Source: Halisarca cf. caerulea | Taxonomy: Eukaryota; Porifera; Demospongiae; Chondrillida; Halisarcidae | Reading direction: 5' to 3' | NCBI GenBank assembly: GCA_963170055.1 | Contig: CAUJGJ010000037.1 | Location: 1,113,601-1,177,600, forward strand | Length of the DNA: 64,000 bases | Part shown: positions 46,816 through 59,791 of the stretch, piece after piece | Layout: each line of letters begins with the position of its first letter | How positions within the stretch are numbered: position 1 is the stretch's first letter | Notes under the pieces: generated by a model | Told to the model about the DNA's origin: nothing | Seen by the model: the letters and a program-made list of their open reading frames with translations, nothing else | Databases searched by the model: none | Made by a program: the position numbers and the translations under genes

Positions 46816-49480
46816 GAGGTGATTGGCAACCCTAGTCAATGAGCAAATCTTCCAAGAGTCATCAACCATTTATCCAGAAACGCCGGCCATAGTTTGCGCC
46901 GCTTCATCGAGGCTTCCTAATCAGATGGACCAACTGGCTGCCAGAGTGTCAAGTAAGTTAGAGGATGGAGATTACAGAGGGGCCATCAGGTTAGCATGTA
47001 GTGAGGATGTGCTGGCAGAGCACACCAGCCACACCTTGGATGCACTCAGAGTAATGCACCCCCCCACCCCCCCCCCCCCCCCACACACACACACAATGCC
47101 CATAGATTTGATGACATCGTCATTGACTATAGAGCCCCTCTTCACTTCTCCATTGAAAGTGAGGATATTTTGAAGGTTGTGTCATCATTTCTGAAAGGGT
47201 CTGGTGGTGGCTCAGATGGCCTACTTCCACAGCATCCTAAGGACCTCTTGGGCCCCATGCCGGGATGGAGGAGGTTCCCTTTTGAGATCCTTGGTAAGCC
47301 TCTCAACACATTTTCTTGAGGGCAGAATTCCCCTCCCCATTCGCCCTCTCTTCTTCGGAGCTAACCTCGCTAATTTTACCAAGAAGTGTGGCGGAATTCA
47401 TCCCATAGCAGTTGGCTGTACATTGAGAAGACTGGCTTCTAAATGTGTATGCCAGCATGCCTTAAAGTCTATCCCTGAGAAGCTATAGCCCCTCATCAGT
47501 TGGGATTTGGTGTGGGAGGAGGGTCAGAGGCAGCAGTTCATGCTGGTCAAGTGTACCTCAGCCATCCGCAAGATGATAAGGCAATGGTCAAAGTGAACTT
47601 CCGGAATACCTTTAATACCATCCGACGAGACAGATTAAATGCTGAAAGCCTGTAGAGGAGTACATTCCGGATTTACTACCTTATGTGCATACTGCGTATT
47701 CAATCCCATCGACCCTACTTTGGAATGGTGAGCAAGTGCTTTCAGCTGAGGGGATTCAGCAGGGTGACCCCCTTGGCCCCATGCTGTTCTGTCTCACTAT
47801 TCACAAACTGGTTTCCAGCTTGTCTTCGGAATTCTCTGTTTTTTTATCTGGATGATGGCACTCTTGGTGGTAATTTTGAAGACATTCAGGCAGACTTGCA
47901 CAGAATGGGGGTTGAGGGAGAAGCCTTAGGCCTACACTTAAATGCGGCCAAGTCTGATTTGATAGCTCATAGCTTTTCTACATTTAGCAATCATCCAACC
48001 TTTGCTGGACTCCAGCATGTTCATTCTCCCCTTGGGATTGAGGCCTTAGATACATGCTTAGAGGCCCACCATCTTCGTCAGTTGCATCTGGTTGGTGAAA
48101 GACTCGAGATCTGCCATCTCCAAACACAGGATGCCATGATCATCCTCAGGCACACCTTCGCCATCCCCTAGCTGTTGCATGTATTGCGTACTTCGCCTCC
48201 CTTTTCTTCACCCCACTTGGCATCCTGGGACAACATCCTCATGTCAATTGTTTCCAGGATTACCAACATTGACTTCAGGTCAGATGATATAGCATGGCTA
48301 CAGGCAACACTCCCAGTCAATTCCGGTGGTCTTGGGATCAGGCGTGCTTCCCATCTTGCACCTCCGCCTTCTTGGCATCTGCTGATGGAGCCGCAGTCTT
48401 GATGATGCAACTTCTACCAGCTGAATTGGCTTCCTCTCCATACCCTAAGAGGGATTCTGCCCTGTCCACATGGAAGATTGATTTGCCTGAGGAAACACCC
48501 CTTCCATCGGACAACAAACGTCAGAAATCCTGGGATGAACCTAAGGTTCATCTTTGTTTGACACTGTTTTTGCCCGATGTGAAGACCAAGTCTCAAGAGC
48601 ACACCTTTCAGCGGCTGGAACCAGGGAGTCTGGTGCTTGGCTCAATGCACCACTGATTTCCTCACTTGGTTTGCACATGTCCAATGACACTGTACGCATT
48701 GCCAGTGGCCTAAGAGTTGGTGCTCCTCTATGCATGGCTCACATGTGTAGCTCCTGTGGGACACAGGTAGATGAATATGGCCACCTAGGTCTCAGCTGCA
48801 GATTCAGCCAAGGAAGGGTTGACTTCTTGCCATCAATTATTGAATAACATCATCCACCACACCATGGCATCAGCAAATGTTCCCAGTAGACTGGAACCCT
48901 CTGGCTTGTACAGGTCAGATGGGAACCGCCCTGATGGGGTGACAATGACTCCATGGTCAAATGGTAGGCTATTAGTGTGAGATGCAACATGCGTAGACTC
49001 ATTCTGTGACTCCCACATGCAGGTAGCCTCACTGGAGGCTGGAGGGGCTGCTGCACAGGCAGGAAGAAACAAGGCAAGAAAGTACGCGCACCTGGATAGA
49101 GCCTATATGTTTTCAGCCTGTGGCATTCGTGACATGTGGTATCTCGGGTCCAGAGTCCCTGCCCTTCCTGCAGGAGCTAGGGAGGCGCCTGAGAAGAGCC
49201 ACTGGAGAGCCAAACTCCTATTCCCACTTAGAGCAACGTGTGATCTGTAGCCATCCAAGTGGGCAATTGTGTATCTGTTTTGGGGTCCCTCTCACGTGAT
49301 TCACAGTCCCTTGACATTGATTAATTATTCTGCATGCTTAATTGCAATATTTGTACATGTGTATAATTACTATCATTATTTATCTGTGTTCTTGTAAAGT
49401 ACAATAATATTAATTATTTGTGTATCGACTAGTGATCAATTTTGTTTGTTGAACTACCGGTTATTGTTCTTTTCATAATA
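46816..49480 (+). mobile_element. Non-LTR retrotransposon copy 4 (decayed, lacks the Cys-rich start)
   Basis: From 46823 it reads QMDQLAARVSSKLEDGDYRG and LACSEDVLAEHTSHTLDALR. A poly-C/(CA)n run (47053-47096) follows, then the RT in broken frames: FRNTFNTIRRDRL (about 47597), GIQQGDPLGPMLFCLTIHKL (about 47752, other frame) and FYLDDGTLGG (about 47840). The C-terminal domain follows from 48294, with the knuckle CSSCGTQVDEYGHLGLSC (about 48748), RPDGVTMTPWS (about 48930), WDATC with a stop before it, and a decayed C-terminus to about 49320. The 3' end is AAT-rich (about 49478-49500). Many stops and shifts mark an old copy. Confidence 0.85.
47053..47096. repeat. Poly-C/(CA)n simple repeat inside retroelement copy 4
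   Basis: A C-run interrupted by single A, followed by cacacacacaca. It lies where the related copies encode a Pro-rich stretch. Confidence 0.9.
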
Positions 49481-49837
49481 AAAATAATAATATAATCATA
49501 TAGTCTATTATTATTGTAAGAAATTAGTGAGTGAATATTATTATTATTTAAGTACAGCATGCATGCCAAAAGGCACTACTGAGGGCTTCTTCAGTCCAAT
49601 GGAGCACTATCAACACACACACACAATATATATATATAATACACACATAATATATATATAATGTAATAATAATAATAAACAAACTTTAAATTATGCATAT
49701 TATGTTATTTTCCACTTACATAGCTAGTAGTAGAAAGCCAAAACATGCAATTTTAGCTTTAATTGTATATAGATTGCCCAAATTGCAGATAACCAGTCCA
49801 GGCCTATGGTGTGTATGCAGTGGTGCATGTATGTGCA

Positions 49838-49842
<5 letters not shown>

Positions 49843-49916
<74 letters not shown>

Positions 49917-49917
49917 A

Positions 49918-49968
<51 letters not shown>
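49843..49968. repeat. Long (GT)n microsatellite
   Basis: About 125 bp of gt repeats interrupted once by gcatgc (49915-49920). Open frames of alternating Cys-Val or His-Thr are artefacts of this tract. Confidence 0.98.
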
Positions 49969-49970
<2 letters not shown>

Positions 49971-50262
49971 ATGTGTGTGACAGTGGTACAATACTATACA
50001 ACAATGATCATAAATAATAAACAATTAAGTGACATGCACAATAATAAACCTTCATATTACAATCTATTTCCCAGAACATTATCATAGACATGACAGCACA
50101 CAATGGAATAGATTCTGAAACAGTAGAGTAGAATAAATGTCCAGCATATTATAATAAACCTACATCACTAACTACATGTCCAGCACATAGCTAGTTGCTA
50201 AGTCACTAAACTATAACACTTGATACAAAGTTACTATACATAGCCTAAGGGTAGACAGGCAT

Positions 50263-53200
50263 CTAAGCCTCATCAGAGTTGTAGTAGTGCTGAAGGTCTT
50301 GGTAGAGATCTTCTCCGAACTCCAAAGGCATACCAAGCTGGCCAGCCTTGCTTGGATCCTTTGTCTGTTGAAGGTCATCACTTGGGAGCAGGAGCAGTGA
50401 GTCAGGTGGACCACTCAGTACACCAAATATAGCACCAAATGTAGGACGGGAGTGATGGTTCCGATCCCTTTTGAAAGAAAGGGAGCAAAGATCAATACAG
50501 AGTAGCATACGCAGCTCAGCATATTATGCAGAAACTGCACAAGTGCTCACAACGGTTGTGTGCACGGCTGAACCCTCACTGTAGTAATTTATGAATAAAC
50601 AAAGAAACAGGTTCATGCAGGTATGGTTATGGATATACTTGAACACACATACATGTACAAATCTACTACAGGCAGTGTAGAAAGCAGAATAAAAAAGGAG
50701 ATCATTATACAAGCATGCAAAGACAACCAAGGAGAACGCAATGCCCCATGAATCTTTAAAGTACCTAGTGCACTTCAGTTGATCTTGTAGTTAAACGAAG
50801 GAGCACATGATATTGTGAGCTACTGTTGGATTTTAAAAGGGCTAGAGTAATGGTGGCCTTCAGACATTCCATTGTACAGAATAATACTCAAAACAAAGGA
50901 AAGTGGAATAGTGGACGTAAATAACTTGAGAACTGGCTTCTACTCCAAGTGGAATTGCATTCAGCAACTAGATACATTCATGACAAGGGACCGATGTTAC
51001 AGAAATCTATCTGCTTTCTATTTCTTGTATTATTGTTTAATGCCTACAGTAGCAGAAAAAGTAACACACAAGTATGACGACTACCAGTGCAAAATGACAC
51101 TCACCAGCAGTAGACCATCAACCTGTACATGTCCCTTGGACATCCTGGAGGAGGAGGCTGCACATAGGATACTTCTTTCTGGAGCTTCTTCACCACCTGC
51201 ATTATCAAATATTGTGTATATATAGTACAATGTCGATGAAAAAGAAGCAAGGTACGCATCTAGAAGTGCAATGGGCCTACATTTAGTGCATCCATTTGTG
51301 AGAAGGGCTTTTCACCAAGTGACCATATCTCATACATCGTCATTCCAAAGCTCCATACATCACTGCTAATGGTGTACTTCTTGTAGTGGAGAGCCTACAT
51401 GAAAGAACATATTCAGGCATGTCATTCAGCGCTACTGTTTATATATGTACAACAGATGTTACAAAGTTAATACAACATACTTCAGGGGCAGTCCACCTGA
51501 CAGGGACCCTCCCACCTTTGGCAATGTAGTACTCTGAATCAGACTGAAGAGTTTTTGACAGGCCAAAGTCAGCAATCTGTGGGTACATGTACATAATATG
51601 CAGGAATACTGTTAGTATCAAGGATTTGCTAACACTGGCAGCATGCGTGCAAGATTAAAATGTAGAAAATGATCCACTGTAGATATTTACACCAGAAGAC
51701 TTAACAAAGGTTTCTAGATACTGTACATATAGAACAAGCTTACAGTGACAGCTGCACAACATACATAGTTACTCCAATCAGTTATATCTTTGTGTGAACA
51801 TAGCCAAACACGATCAATATTATAGCAGAACATCTGTTCTGCTCTATCTATGGATTTGCGCAATCCACAAAATGCGCAGCACATTCTGAGAATGCCTAAA
51901 ATGCATGCCAATCTATAAAAATTTCAATATATTAAATTAATATTAAGTATGATATACTTAGATGTACACTGTGGATTATAATGAACGATGCTGGTGAAAA
52001 TAGTAGTATCTGCATTGACAGGTACATCTAAAAATGCTTACAAGCTATATACATGTACTGGGCTTTTTATAGAATGTGCTAGTTAGCACACATGTACTAC
52101 ATGTGTGCTGACTTGCACATTCAATATAGCCCTACGCATTCTAGAGAATGGGCGCCATTTTATAAATTGGCACGCATTTTAGACATGCGCAAATCCATAA
52201 AAAGAGTGGAACATGTACACAACATGGAGACGCACCTTGCACTGGAGATTCTTGTCCAACAGCACATTCCTTGTAGCCAAGTCACGATGTATGAAACTTT
52301 TGTTTGAAAGGTACTTCATCCCATCAGCAATCTCACAACAGAATTTCAGCAACTGAAGAGGAAGTGAAGACTCCGGGAGAATGCCAGGTCTACAAATATG
52401 AAAGTAGAGCATTTAAATTTCCTGCCCTTAATTGATCAATACCACAGCATTTTTCATACTGGGTAATACATCCTTCAAGGTGTTATGAAGGTCAAGCAAT
52501 ATGTCAAACTATCCTATATACATTGTAAAACATGTCTTTACAACCACTGAATTTCATATAATCGCCTCATTGGGGGAGATATTTGTCAATAAAAAAATAT
52601 TCAAAGTCACTACCTGACCATTATATCCACCCGATCTACTAGCATATTGAAATGTTCACAAATAGAGCCTAATGGTAAATCAGCAACACACATGCAATTG
52701 CAAGCGGCAGTGAACATGTTCAATTGTAGAGCACTAATTAAAGAACACCTCTGAAATGCAGCCACCTCCATCTAACAGGACACCACTGCTCTGACCCATT
52801 TGACATCCCTTGCATTGACATGCGTACACATAAACCCCCGAAATAAGGACACCTCCACAAACAGGGCAGTAATGGTGGTCCCAGTTGTGTCCTTATTATA
52901 GAGGTTTTGCTGTAATTATGAGTGCATGGACTGGTATATCAATATAGCTAGCCATCCACAATACACTTACTCTGGCCTCCGTTCCTGCAAGTAGCTCTCT
53001 AAGTCTTTCTTTGGGAGAAATTCCAGCACAATGATACACTATAGACAGGTAGACACAATGAAAGGATAGTAAAGTTAAGGAATGTCACATTTAATCATAC
53101 ACACACTGTACATAGCATGCAATACACACACTGTACATAGCATGCAATACACACACTGTACATAACATGCAGTACGCATACTGGAGCAGTACACACACTG

Positions 53201-56200
53201 TACGAAGTACGCAGTACACACACTGTACGAAGTACACAGTAAACACACTGTACAAAGTATGCAGTATGCACATTGGAGAAGTACACGCACTGCAGCCGTA
53301 GTCCATGCAACATACATGATGAATACATGTACATTTTGGGTAATTAACATTCTCATGTACAATGCACTAAATACAAAAGATACGTACATATTGTACACAC
53401 TGCAAAATGCCAAGCAGGTATATCTACTACACATGCAGAAAGACATTTACAAAAAGGCAAGAAAATCAGAGAAGGCTTCGATTCTCTTCTCAGCAAACAC
53501 CTGAACTGGGTATTGCTGTACTCAAGGAAGGCGCTTACTGATCAGCCTCAACATTGTTGTCACTAATTTAGGTGGCAGTATTCCAAAGGATGTTATGGTG
53601 AAAATTAATTTTGTAGGTTTACAGCATATGATGATGCATGCCTATTCTTCACTGTCATACTTTAGAACAATCAAAAACCTTGTGGGACAAACACATCTTG
53701 GATAAACAGTGTAGAGAATTAATGTAAGAGAGTAATGACATACATGTATGGTGATGAAAGTACAGTCAGGTTGTGGAAGACATCAGCCACTAATGTTGAC
53801 AAGGGTTCTATAAATTGGATCTCAAGCATGCACATTTTCTTCTGGCAGCTAAGAGAGACTATTGACAGGCACTGAGGCAGTGAACAATGTGCCTACTGGT
53901 GTACTCATGATTAAAATGGCAGCTTTCTTTTGTGGCAGTTGAATAGAAAACATAGCAGTATCTAGTCTAGCCTGCTATGTGGACAAATTAAGCACCCCGC
54001 GTTGACCTTCCCATTTGCATGCCACTGAGTACTTAACAGGTTGAGAATAGCAGGCCAAAGCAAACATTACATAAACAGCACAATACATACCCTACAATAA
54101 AAATTTCAAAGGGAGATCAGTTTGTTTACACTAGTGAGCTATGATAATTAAACAGGCAAAGGATGCAGTTTGTTGTAAACGTACTGGATCATCAACTGTG
54201 ACAGTTCCCAAGAGACGGATAACATGAGGATGACGAAACTGCCCCATCAGAGCAGCCTCCTTCAGAAAGTTGATCTTGTCCTTTTCGTTTGACCCACTTT
54301 TCAACATCTTCATGGCAACATCTTGTGGGCCATAGGGAGTTTCCCAAACTCCTTTGAAAACATCACCAAACTCTCCAGTACCGAGTACAGACTCTTGTCT
54401 GTGGTGAGCAAGTTGACAGAAAGACATAAAGTAAACATACAGTAGAAACTATGTCCTCAATACTTATGAGTACAAACTTCAAGTAGACCCTTGGTATCTC
54501 AATGCACTTCTTATTAGCCAGCTGATCATAGAGAGTGTTCAGTTTTTCACCAGGAGGTACAAACGGTATATCTTCGTATTCTGATCTGGTGACTCCTTCA
54601 TACTGGACAATAATAAATAAACACAGATGGTGATATGGTAGCAATACAAATGAGAAATTGATGTAATTCACAATTCTTTTTAGCTCCTCCTCCAATCCAG
54701 TTGGACGCCGTGGCAGTGTACCTTGTCTCCTGGAAACCTGAATATGATAGACAATCAGAAACACATGACTATCTACTGTCATTAGATTTTTAAGAAAAGT
54801 AGAACTCACTTCATCAGGAACATAATCATATTGGCTTTCAATAGTCTCATAGACAACTTGCATTGGCTGCCCACCATCAGTCATAGTGTCATAGAGAGCT
54901 GTTTGTCCATTTGATGTGAGCACTACACCACTCACTGGGTCTTCTTGTCGCACTACAGTTTCATAACCTCCACTGATGGCATGTGGATTGGTTACTATTA
55001 GATTATCCCCTGTTTGCATTGTCATAGGTTCATAGACGTCTACCTTTTTGTCATTGCTGGGAGGAAGCGGTGGTGCTGTTGTAAGAAGGGGTTGCTCGTA
55101 GGGCAGTCCAGCCACATAAGCTTCAGGATCATCATACTCAGCAAGTTGCACTGAATTCAATGTTATCATAGAAGTTACATCTCTTCTTCTGGTTCTTACT
55201 AATTCTACATTGGCTATAGGATGATATTACAATTAGAAACATCCTGTGAGTAAACTAGTGGAATACAGTCGACAGTAAAGGGCCTATAACTAAGTACATG
55301 AACATAATCTAATATCACTGAGTGTAGGATTTGCAACACTTACATGTATCTCGCCTGAATCGTGCAAACATTACGTATTGTTTCTCTTTGGTTACCTTTG
55401 GGTATAGCAGGAACACAATACACCCCACCAGAGCCATTGCAATGACAATCAGAACGATGCCTGCAAGCACTGCTCCGACAATTACTCCAACATTAATGGC
55501 ACCAGGAGCATCTGAGCCCTCACTTGTCTGCACTGTAAAACACACAAAACAGCCGTATGAAAGAATATGTGTCAAACCATCAAGTTTCTGATGACAATGA
55601 AAACTCAGAAGCATGTCTTGCAATCCAACAGAATAATGCATGCATACATACACACCTACCTTTGTCATCATTTGCAGTCCCTACAGACAATACTGAAGAA
55701 CTTAACTGTACATCAGTAGAAGAGCTCACACCAGCAGACGAGCTTGTATCAGCAGAAGAGCTCACACCAAAAGAAGGGCTCACACCAACAGAAGAGCTCG
55801 CACCAGCAGCAGAGCTCACACCAAAAGAAGGGTTCACACCAGCAGAAGAGCTCACACCAACAGAAGGGTTCACATCAGCAGAAGAGCTCACACCAACAGA
55901 AGGGTTCACATCAGCAGGAGAGCTCACATCAATGTCTGTGGAAGGGTTGGTACTGGTGCTACTTGAAGACATAGAAGTAGACTCGATGTCATCAGTCGCC
56001 ATGGCAGGCTCAGTTGTCATAGTACTAGTCTCAGTTGGTTCTGGAACTATAGAATTTGAGATAAAATTAAATACGTACAATAATACTGATTTGTATCACC
56101 TACAAGACTAGTATAAACAGTTATAATATCTATCTACCAAAAATCATGAAATTCATGTAAGTAAATTCATGTGGATATGGTTGTAAATGACTTTCGTAAG

Positions 56201-58052
56201 TATAGTGATTTCATGAAACAGTGCTGAACTTGCAATGGTTCTAGTCACACCTCTAGATGCATCACATGTCTTTTAATTATTGTTAATTAAGTGTCAACCT
56301 TAGCAATGTAAAGTGTGCAAGCTCATATGACCTACATGAATTAGCATGAATGGGATGCACACGTGAACTTCATGATTTAGGGTATGTACTGTATTCACAC
56401 TGTGAGAAAGAGCTACTGGCAAATTAAAGCTTATGAATGCTTATTCACAGCACACACTGATAACTAACCAAAGGACACACTGACAAGAGGAGAGTAGCTG
56501 GACGAGCTGTCATAGGAACTAGGGATGTTAGCAGTGGATTTGGTGGAACTGCCATCCTTTAACTGGTAAACAGTGAAATCATCATTTTTCGATGATGTAA
56601 GAATATTCAAGCTCCTCGTATTAATGACATAAATGCCCAATACATCTCCCGAAGACACAGACATTGGCACTACTACGCTGGTTCTTGCGTGACCACCATC
56701 ATCATCATCAAGCATACCAGTATACCGCACATCTGTTACAGACGAAAAGAGCGTAATAGTTCCTGAACTACTTTCAACAGGTCTCCAGACTTCAAAGTCA
56801 ATAGTTCCTCTTCTCTCCTCTGCAAAGGATGCTGCAAATTCAATTTCAGTAATAGTACCGTCACATGAGAAGTTCATGAATGGGACAATATAGTGTGCTT
56901 GTCGTGAGCTTTGTCGTTTCTTTCTTCTGTCATCATCATCTCCGCGAGGTACACTGAAGGTACCAAAGCCTCTGCTGCATTCTACCAAAATGAGAAATAA
57001 AGATGAGATTCATTGGCAATGATATCACAGTGTAACCTATCTAAGACTGCATTTACACGACAACGTTTTCCCCGTAACCGCTGAACTTTTATCGCGTTTG
57101 CACCTTCTGTTTACAACACCGTCAACGTTTTGAAAACGCTGTTGTTACCGACAACGATCGCTGAAGTGTTTTGGGACGACAACGTTATTGTTTTGGTATT
57201 GTGTAAACATAGTAAAACGGTGAAATGAACAATAAAAATTTTCATTTACACCAGTTGTAGCTGTCTATATCCACACGTCTTGCTCATTGGACCTTCAACA
57301 GACTCAAGGACCCCAACAGCTTGATATAGGCTCAATAGCGGAAGTTTACGGTATTTTTGTCGCTAGCTTGACAGTTAACTGTGTGTCCAAGTAGCAATAC
57401 TGTTTCATAATCTATAAACGCGAACGTTTCCTTTTCTTTTGTCTCGTTGCAGAAGCACTGTTAGTAGCCATTTTCTTCTCGCTAATCATGCAAAACGTTG
57501 TCGTGTAAACGCTATGACAACGTTTGTGTGTAGTGCAATATGAATACCATTATGATAGAAAACGTTGTTGTGTAAATGCAGTCTAAAAGACCACCTCTAA
57601 TTATACCTTACATCTGTGGGACCTGGCTGACCCATGGGGTACCTCAAACCCAGCCGACTCATGGTGGGCTATCTAGAACTGGTGGAATCACTGACTATAT
57701 TGCATGTGATCGTTAATTTGCCATGATTTTTATAAACAGGCCAAAACCTTGTTTTTGGTGTGCTTACAATAGGTGAATACCATCACAAAGAGTATACCTT
57801 CACACACACACCCTTCTCTTTCATTACCATGTAAACTTCCACTATCCCTTTCCAAGAGCAAGTAGGTTGGTTAAGGGGGGTCCATATCTACACTCTAGTA
57901 CAAATAAGCGGCAATACACAGAATATCATGCAGAAAACAGTATGTAGTGCTAGAGGTCCATGGATTGGGTATGGGATTGACTGTGAAGGTTTAGTTGTAC
58001 ACATGTACGTAGATACAGAATCTCTCCTCCCTAGCTGCCACATGCTCATTCC

Positions 58053-58109
<57 letters not shown>

Positions 58110-59791
58110 ACACACACACACATACACACACACACACACATACACACACAATGTCCATCCCTTTTTTTCTCTCTGGCACTCTTTCTATGTATTCATTATC
58201 TCCTTCCTGTACTTCTATGATATTTCACTGACCCACATGTTATGTATGCCATCAAGACTCCTCTTCATTTCAACCAAACATTACGGAGTACAGTAGTACT
58301 CCATATGTAGTATTAACATGGCCGTCATACATTAGTGCAAATTTGTTTTGCCATGGAGTGTAAATAACTTTCAAAAGCAGATGTTGGTGCATTTTGACAG
58401 ACCAGCTACTAGATAAAGTATTTGAAAAGCTTTGTAAGCCTACCTATTTAAAGAAATTCTAAACAAACTTGTCGAGGTATGGGTCCGCAACACCAGTACT
58501 ATTTTAAGATATTTATTCTTCTAGTCATTTTTTCGAACTAAGCTACAGGTTGCCAGGAAAGGTCCAGAGGTCTCATCGTTTGTCAGTGAGCTCCGATTGG
58601 TAGTGTGAAGTGCCTTTTGGAGGTTTTGAAGCAATACCTACATTTCTAAAGTGAGAAAAAAATAGGAAAATCCCATACATTCGCCGGACCAGCCATTTTT
58701 GGATCAGTGAAATGGCTATGCTAGACTGAGTAAATGCAGTGCATTTCATGATCGTCCAGCCTTTGCTTCTAGGTGGGTACATTGATTTTAGTCAAGTAGC
58801 TGCAAAGTTTTAGTTTCTTTATCCTACAAGATTTGATTGCATTCCTTCTTAATTGCAGTGGAAACCTTCTTTCAACAGCCTTCATTCGAACAACTTTGTT
58901 TTAAAGAAAACCCACACGAACAAGGGTGTATAAAAACATTTCAAAATGGTAAATGGATGTAGGATTGACACAGGACCGTGCAAAAAGGCTTTCATAAAAG
59001 GATCCTCCAAAACACTTGGAACAAGGGTAAATGGTGAAACAGACACAGGGCTAGTTGGGCAAAGGGCAAGACAGGTTCAGATATAAGTTACTGTTACTGT
59101 ATTGATTTTGTCTCCCCTTAGAAGTACTTGCTTAGCAGGTTCTACAGTATATACTACCATGTATAATAAGTATGACTAATTAAATAACATGCACCGCCTG
59201 CATACATGAAGGCTTCCCACTCTTTGATGCAGCGGGTATACTTAATTTATATGGACTACATACTCGACTACATACCTTGTGAAGTCTTGCACTTCGTGGC
59301 ATGATCATGTATAATCGTAAAGACAATTTCAAAATATGCAGTAATGGTACCTTCGACTGACGTTGCACTCCTTGTCAAGGCTCAGGATTGGCGGAGTATG
59401 AATTCAGAAACTCTTAAGAGCCAGCTGGAAACGAACTTAGTCCACCATTGTACTGCATATTTTGTGAGATATTTTATACGACTATTTACGATCATGCCAC
59501 AAAGTGCAAGACTTTAAAAGGTAAGTACGCTATAGAGTACATATATATACCTGCAAGAAATTTACATACATGCAAGGGATATTAAAGCCTGACTTATCCC
59601 AGACTTATCGCATTCGGTATCAAAGGAAATTCTGCTGAGTTGTCTCAAAATGAAAGGACACGGTCGATTATATGCATAGCGTATTTGTGGCTTCATCTTA
59701 TCCATTTCATACCTTGAGACTGTCCAGAGGTAGCAACAATCAAGTGTAATATCCCCAAAGCCAGTAAACACAAGAAAGAGAGCGTAGGCAT
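50263..59791 (-). CDS. Receptor tyrosine kinase gene C, complete (14 exons, 880 aa)
   Basis: Exons in order: 59791-59713, 56981-56469, 56046-55660, 55532-55344, 55150-54810, 54737-54672, 54602-54478, 54398-54185, 53038-52971, 52389-52236, 51576-51481, 51394-51281, 51196-51105, 50467-50263. All are GT-AG with compatible phases; 2643 nt. Signal peptide [17 protein letters not shown] (residues 1-26); unplaced ectodomain (27-197); Ser/Thr stalk of six-residue repeats (198-326); membrane span (about 341-369); juxtamembrane region with [23 protein letters not shown] and [15 protein letters not shown] (390-566); kinase (567 on). The kinase has [10 protein letters not shown]597 in VAMK, E614, HRD with D697, DFG at 715-717, WTAPE and CW...RPTF. 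It should be active. A tail after the kinase carries [15 protein letters not shown] and QDLQHYY. It lies head to tail with genes B and D. Confidence 0.92.
52728..52914. repeat. Degraded inverted-repeat element, second copy (intron of RTK C)
   Basis: Related to 35372-35612. It contains aacacctctgaaatgcagcc, aacaggacaccactgct and gtcccagttgtgtccttatt, and ends ttatagaggttttgctgta. Confidence 0.6.
53092..53295. repeat. Minisatellite in an intron of RTK gene C
   Basis: About seven diverging units of 24-28 bp with the core acacacactgtac followed by (g/a)tagcatgcaata or gaagtacgcagta. Frames rich in CVYC or YFVQC across it are artefacts. Confidence 0.9.
55722..55935 (-). repeat. 18-bp coding tandem repeat in the stalk of RTK C
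   Basis: Units such as gcagaagagctcacacca encode six-residue blocks ([18 protein letters not shown]). The equivalent stalk exon of gene B lacks them and is 183 bp shorter, so this repeat expanded after the genes separated. Confidence 0.9.
57045..57583. repeat. MITE with TAA target duplication and inverted ends (PIF/Harbinger-like)
   Basis: TAA (57042-57044) precedes GACTGCATTTACACGACAAC, and the inverted end gttgttgtgtaaatgcagtc is followed by TAA (57584-57586). Internal gacaacgtt/aacgttgtc motifs recur. A 3-bp TAA duplication and about 540 bp without a transposase fit a Harbinger-type non-autonomous element. It lies in the first intron of RTK C. Confidence 0.88.
58057..58150. repeat. (AC)n microsatellite
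   Basis: Imperfect ac repeats with cgcaca and catacaca interruptions, in the first intron of RTK C. Confidence 0.97.
58280..58790 (+). repeat. Dispersed repeat, copy 2
   Basis: Starts near ggagtacagtagtactcc and follows the same order of segments as 5305-5870 (gtgcattttgacagaccagc, aagtatttgaaaagctttgt, gtactattttaagatattt, ggtccagaggtctcatc). It lies in the first intron of RTK C. Confidence 0.7.
59250..59535. repeat. Foldback element in the first intron of RTK C
   Basis: The left arm (gaagtcttgcacttcgtggc, atgatcatgtataatcgt, aaaatatgcagtaatgg) is mirrored by the right arm (ccattgtactgcatatttt, cgatcatgccacaaagtgca, agactt). Arms are about 80-90 bp with diverged internal parts; no coding capacity. 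Confidence 0.65.

Noticed and set aside
49693..50087. Frames of repeated Cys-Val and His-Thr
   Set aside because: Products of the (GT)n microsatellite in all frames; no gene features around them.
53075..53446. Minus-strand frame rich in Cys and Tyr that looks like a repeat protein
   Set aside because: It follows the 24-28 bp minisatellite inside an intron of RTK C.
55557..56111. Plus-strand 184-codon frame with EELTP-like repeats
   Set aside because: Shadow of the stalk exon of RTK C, whose minus-strand exon has proper splice sites and phase.
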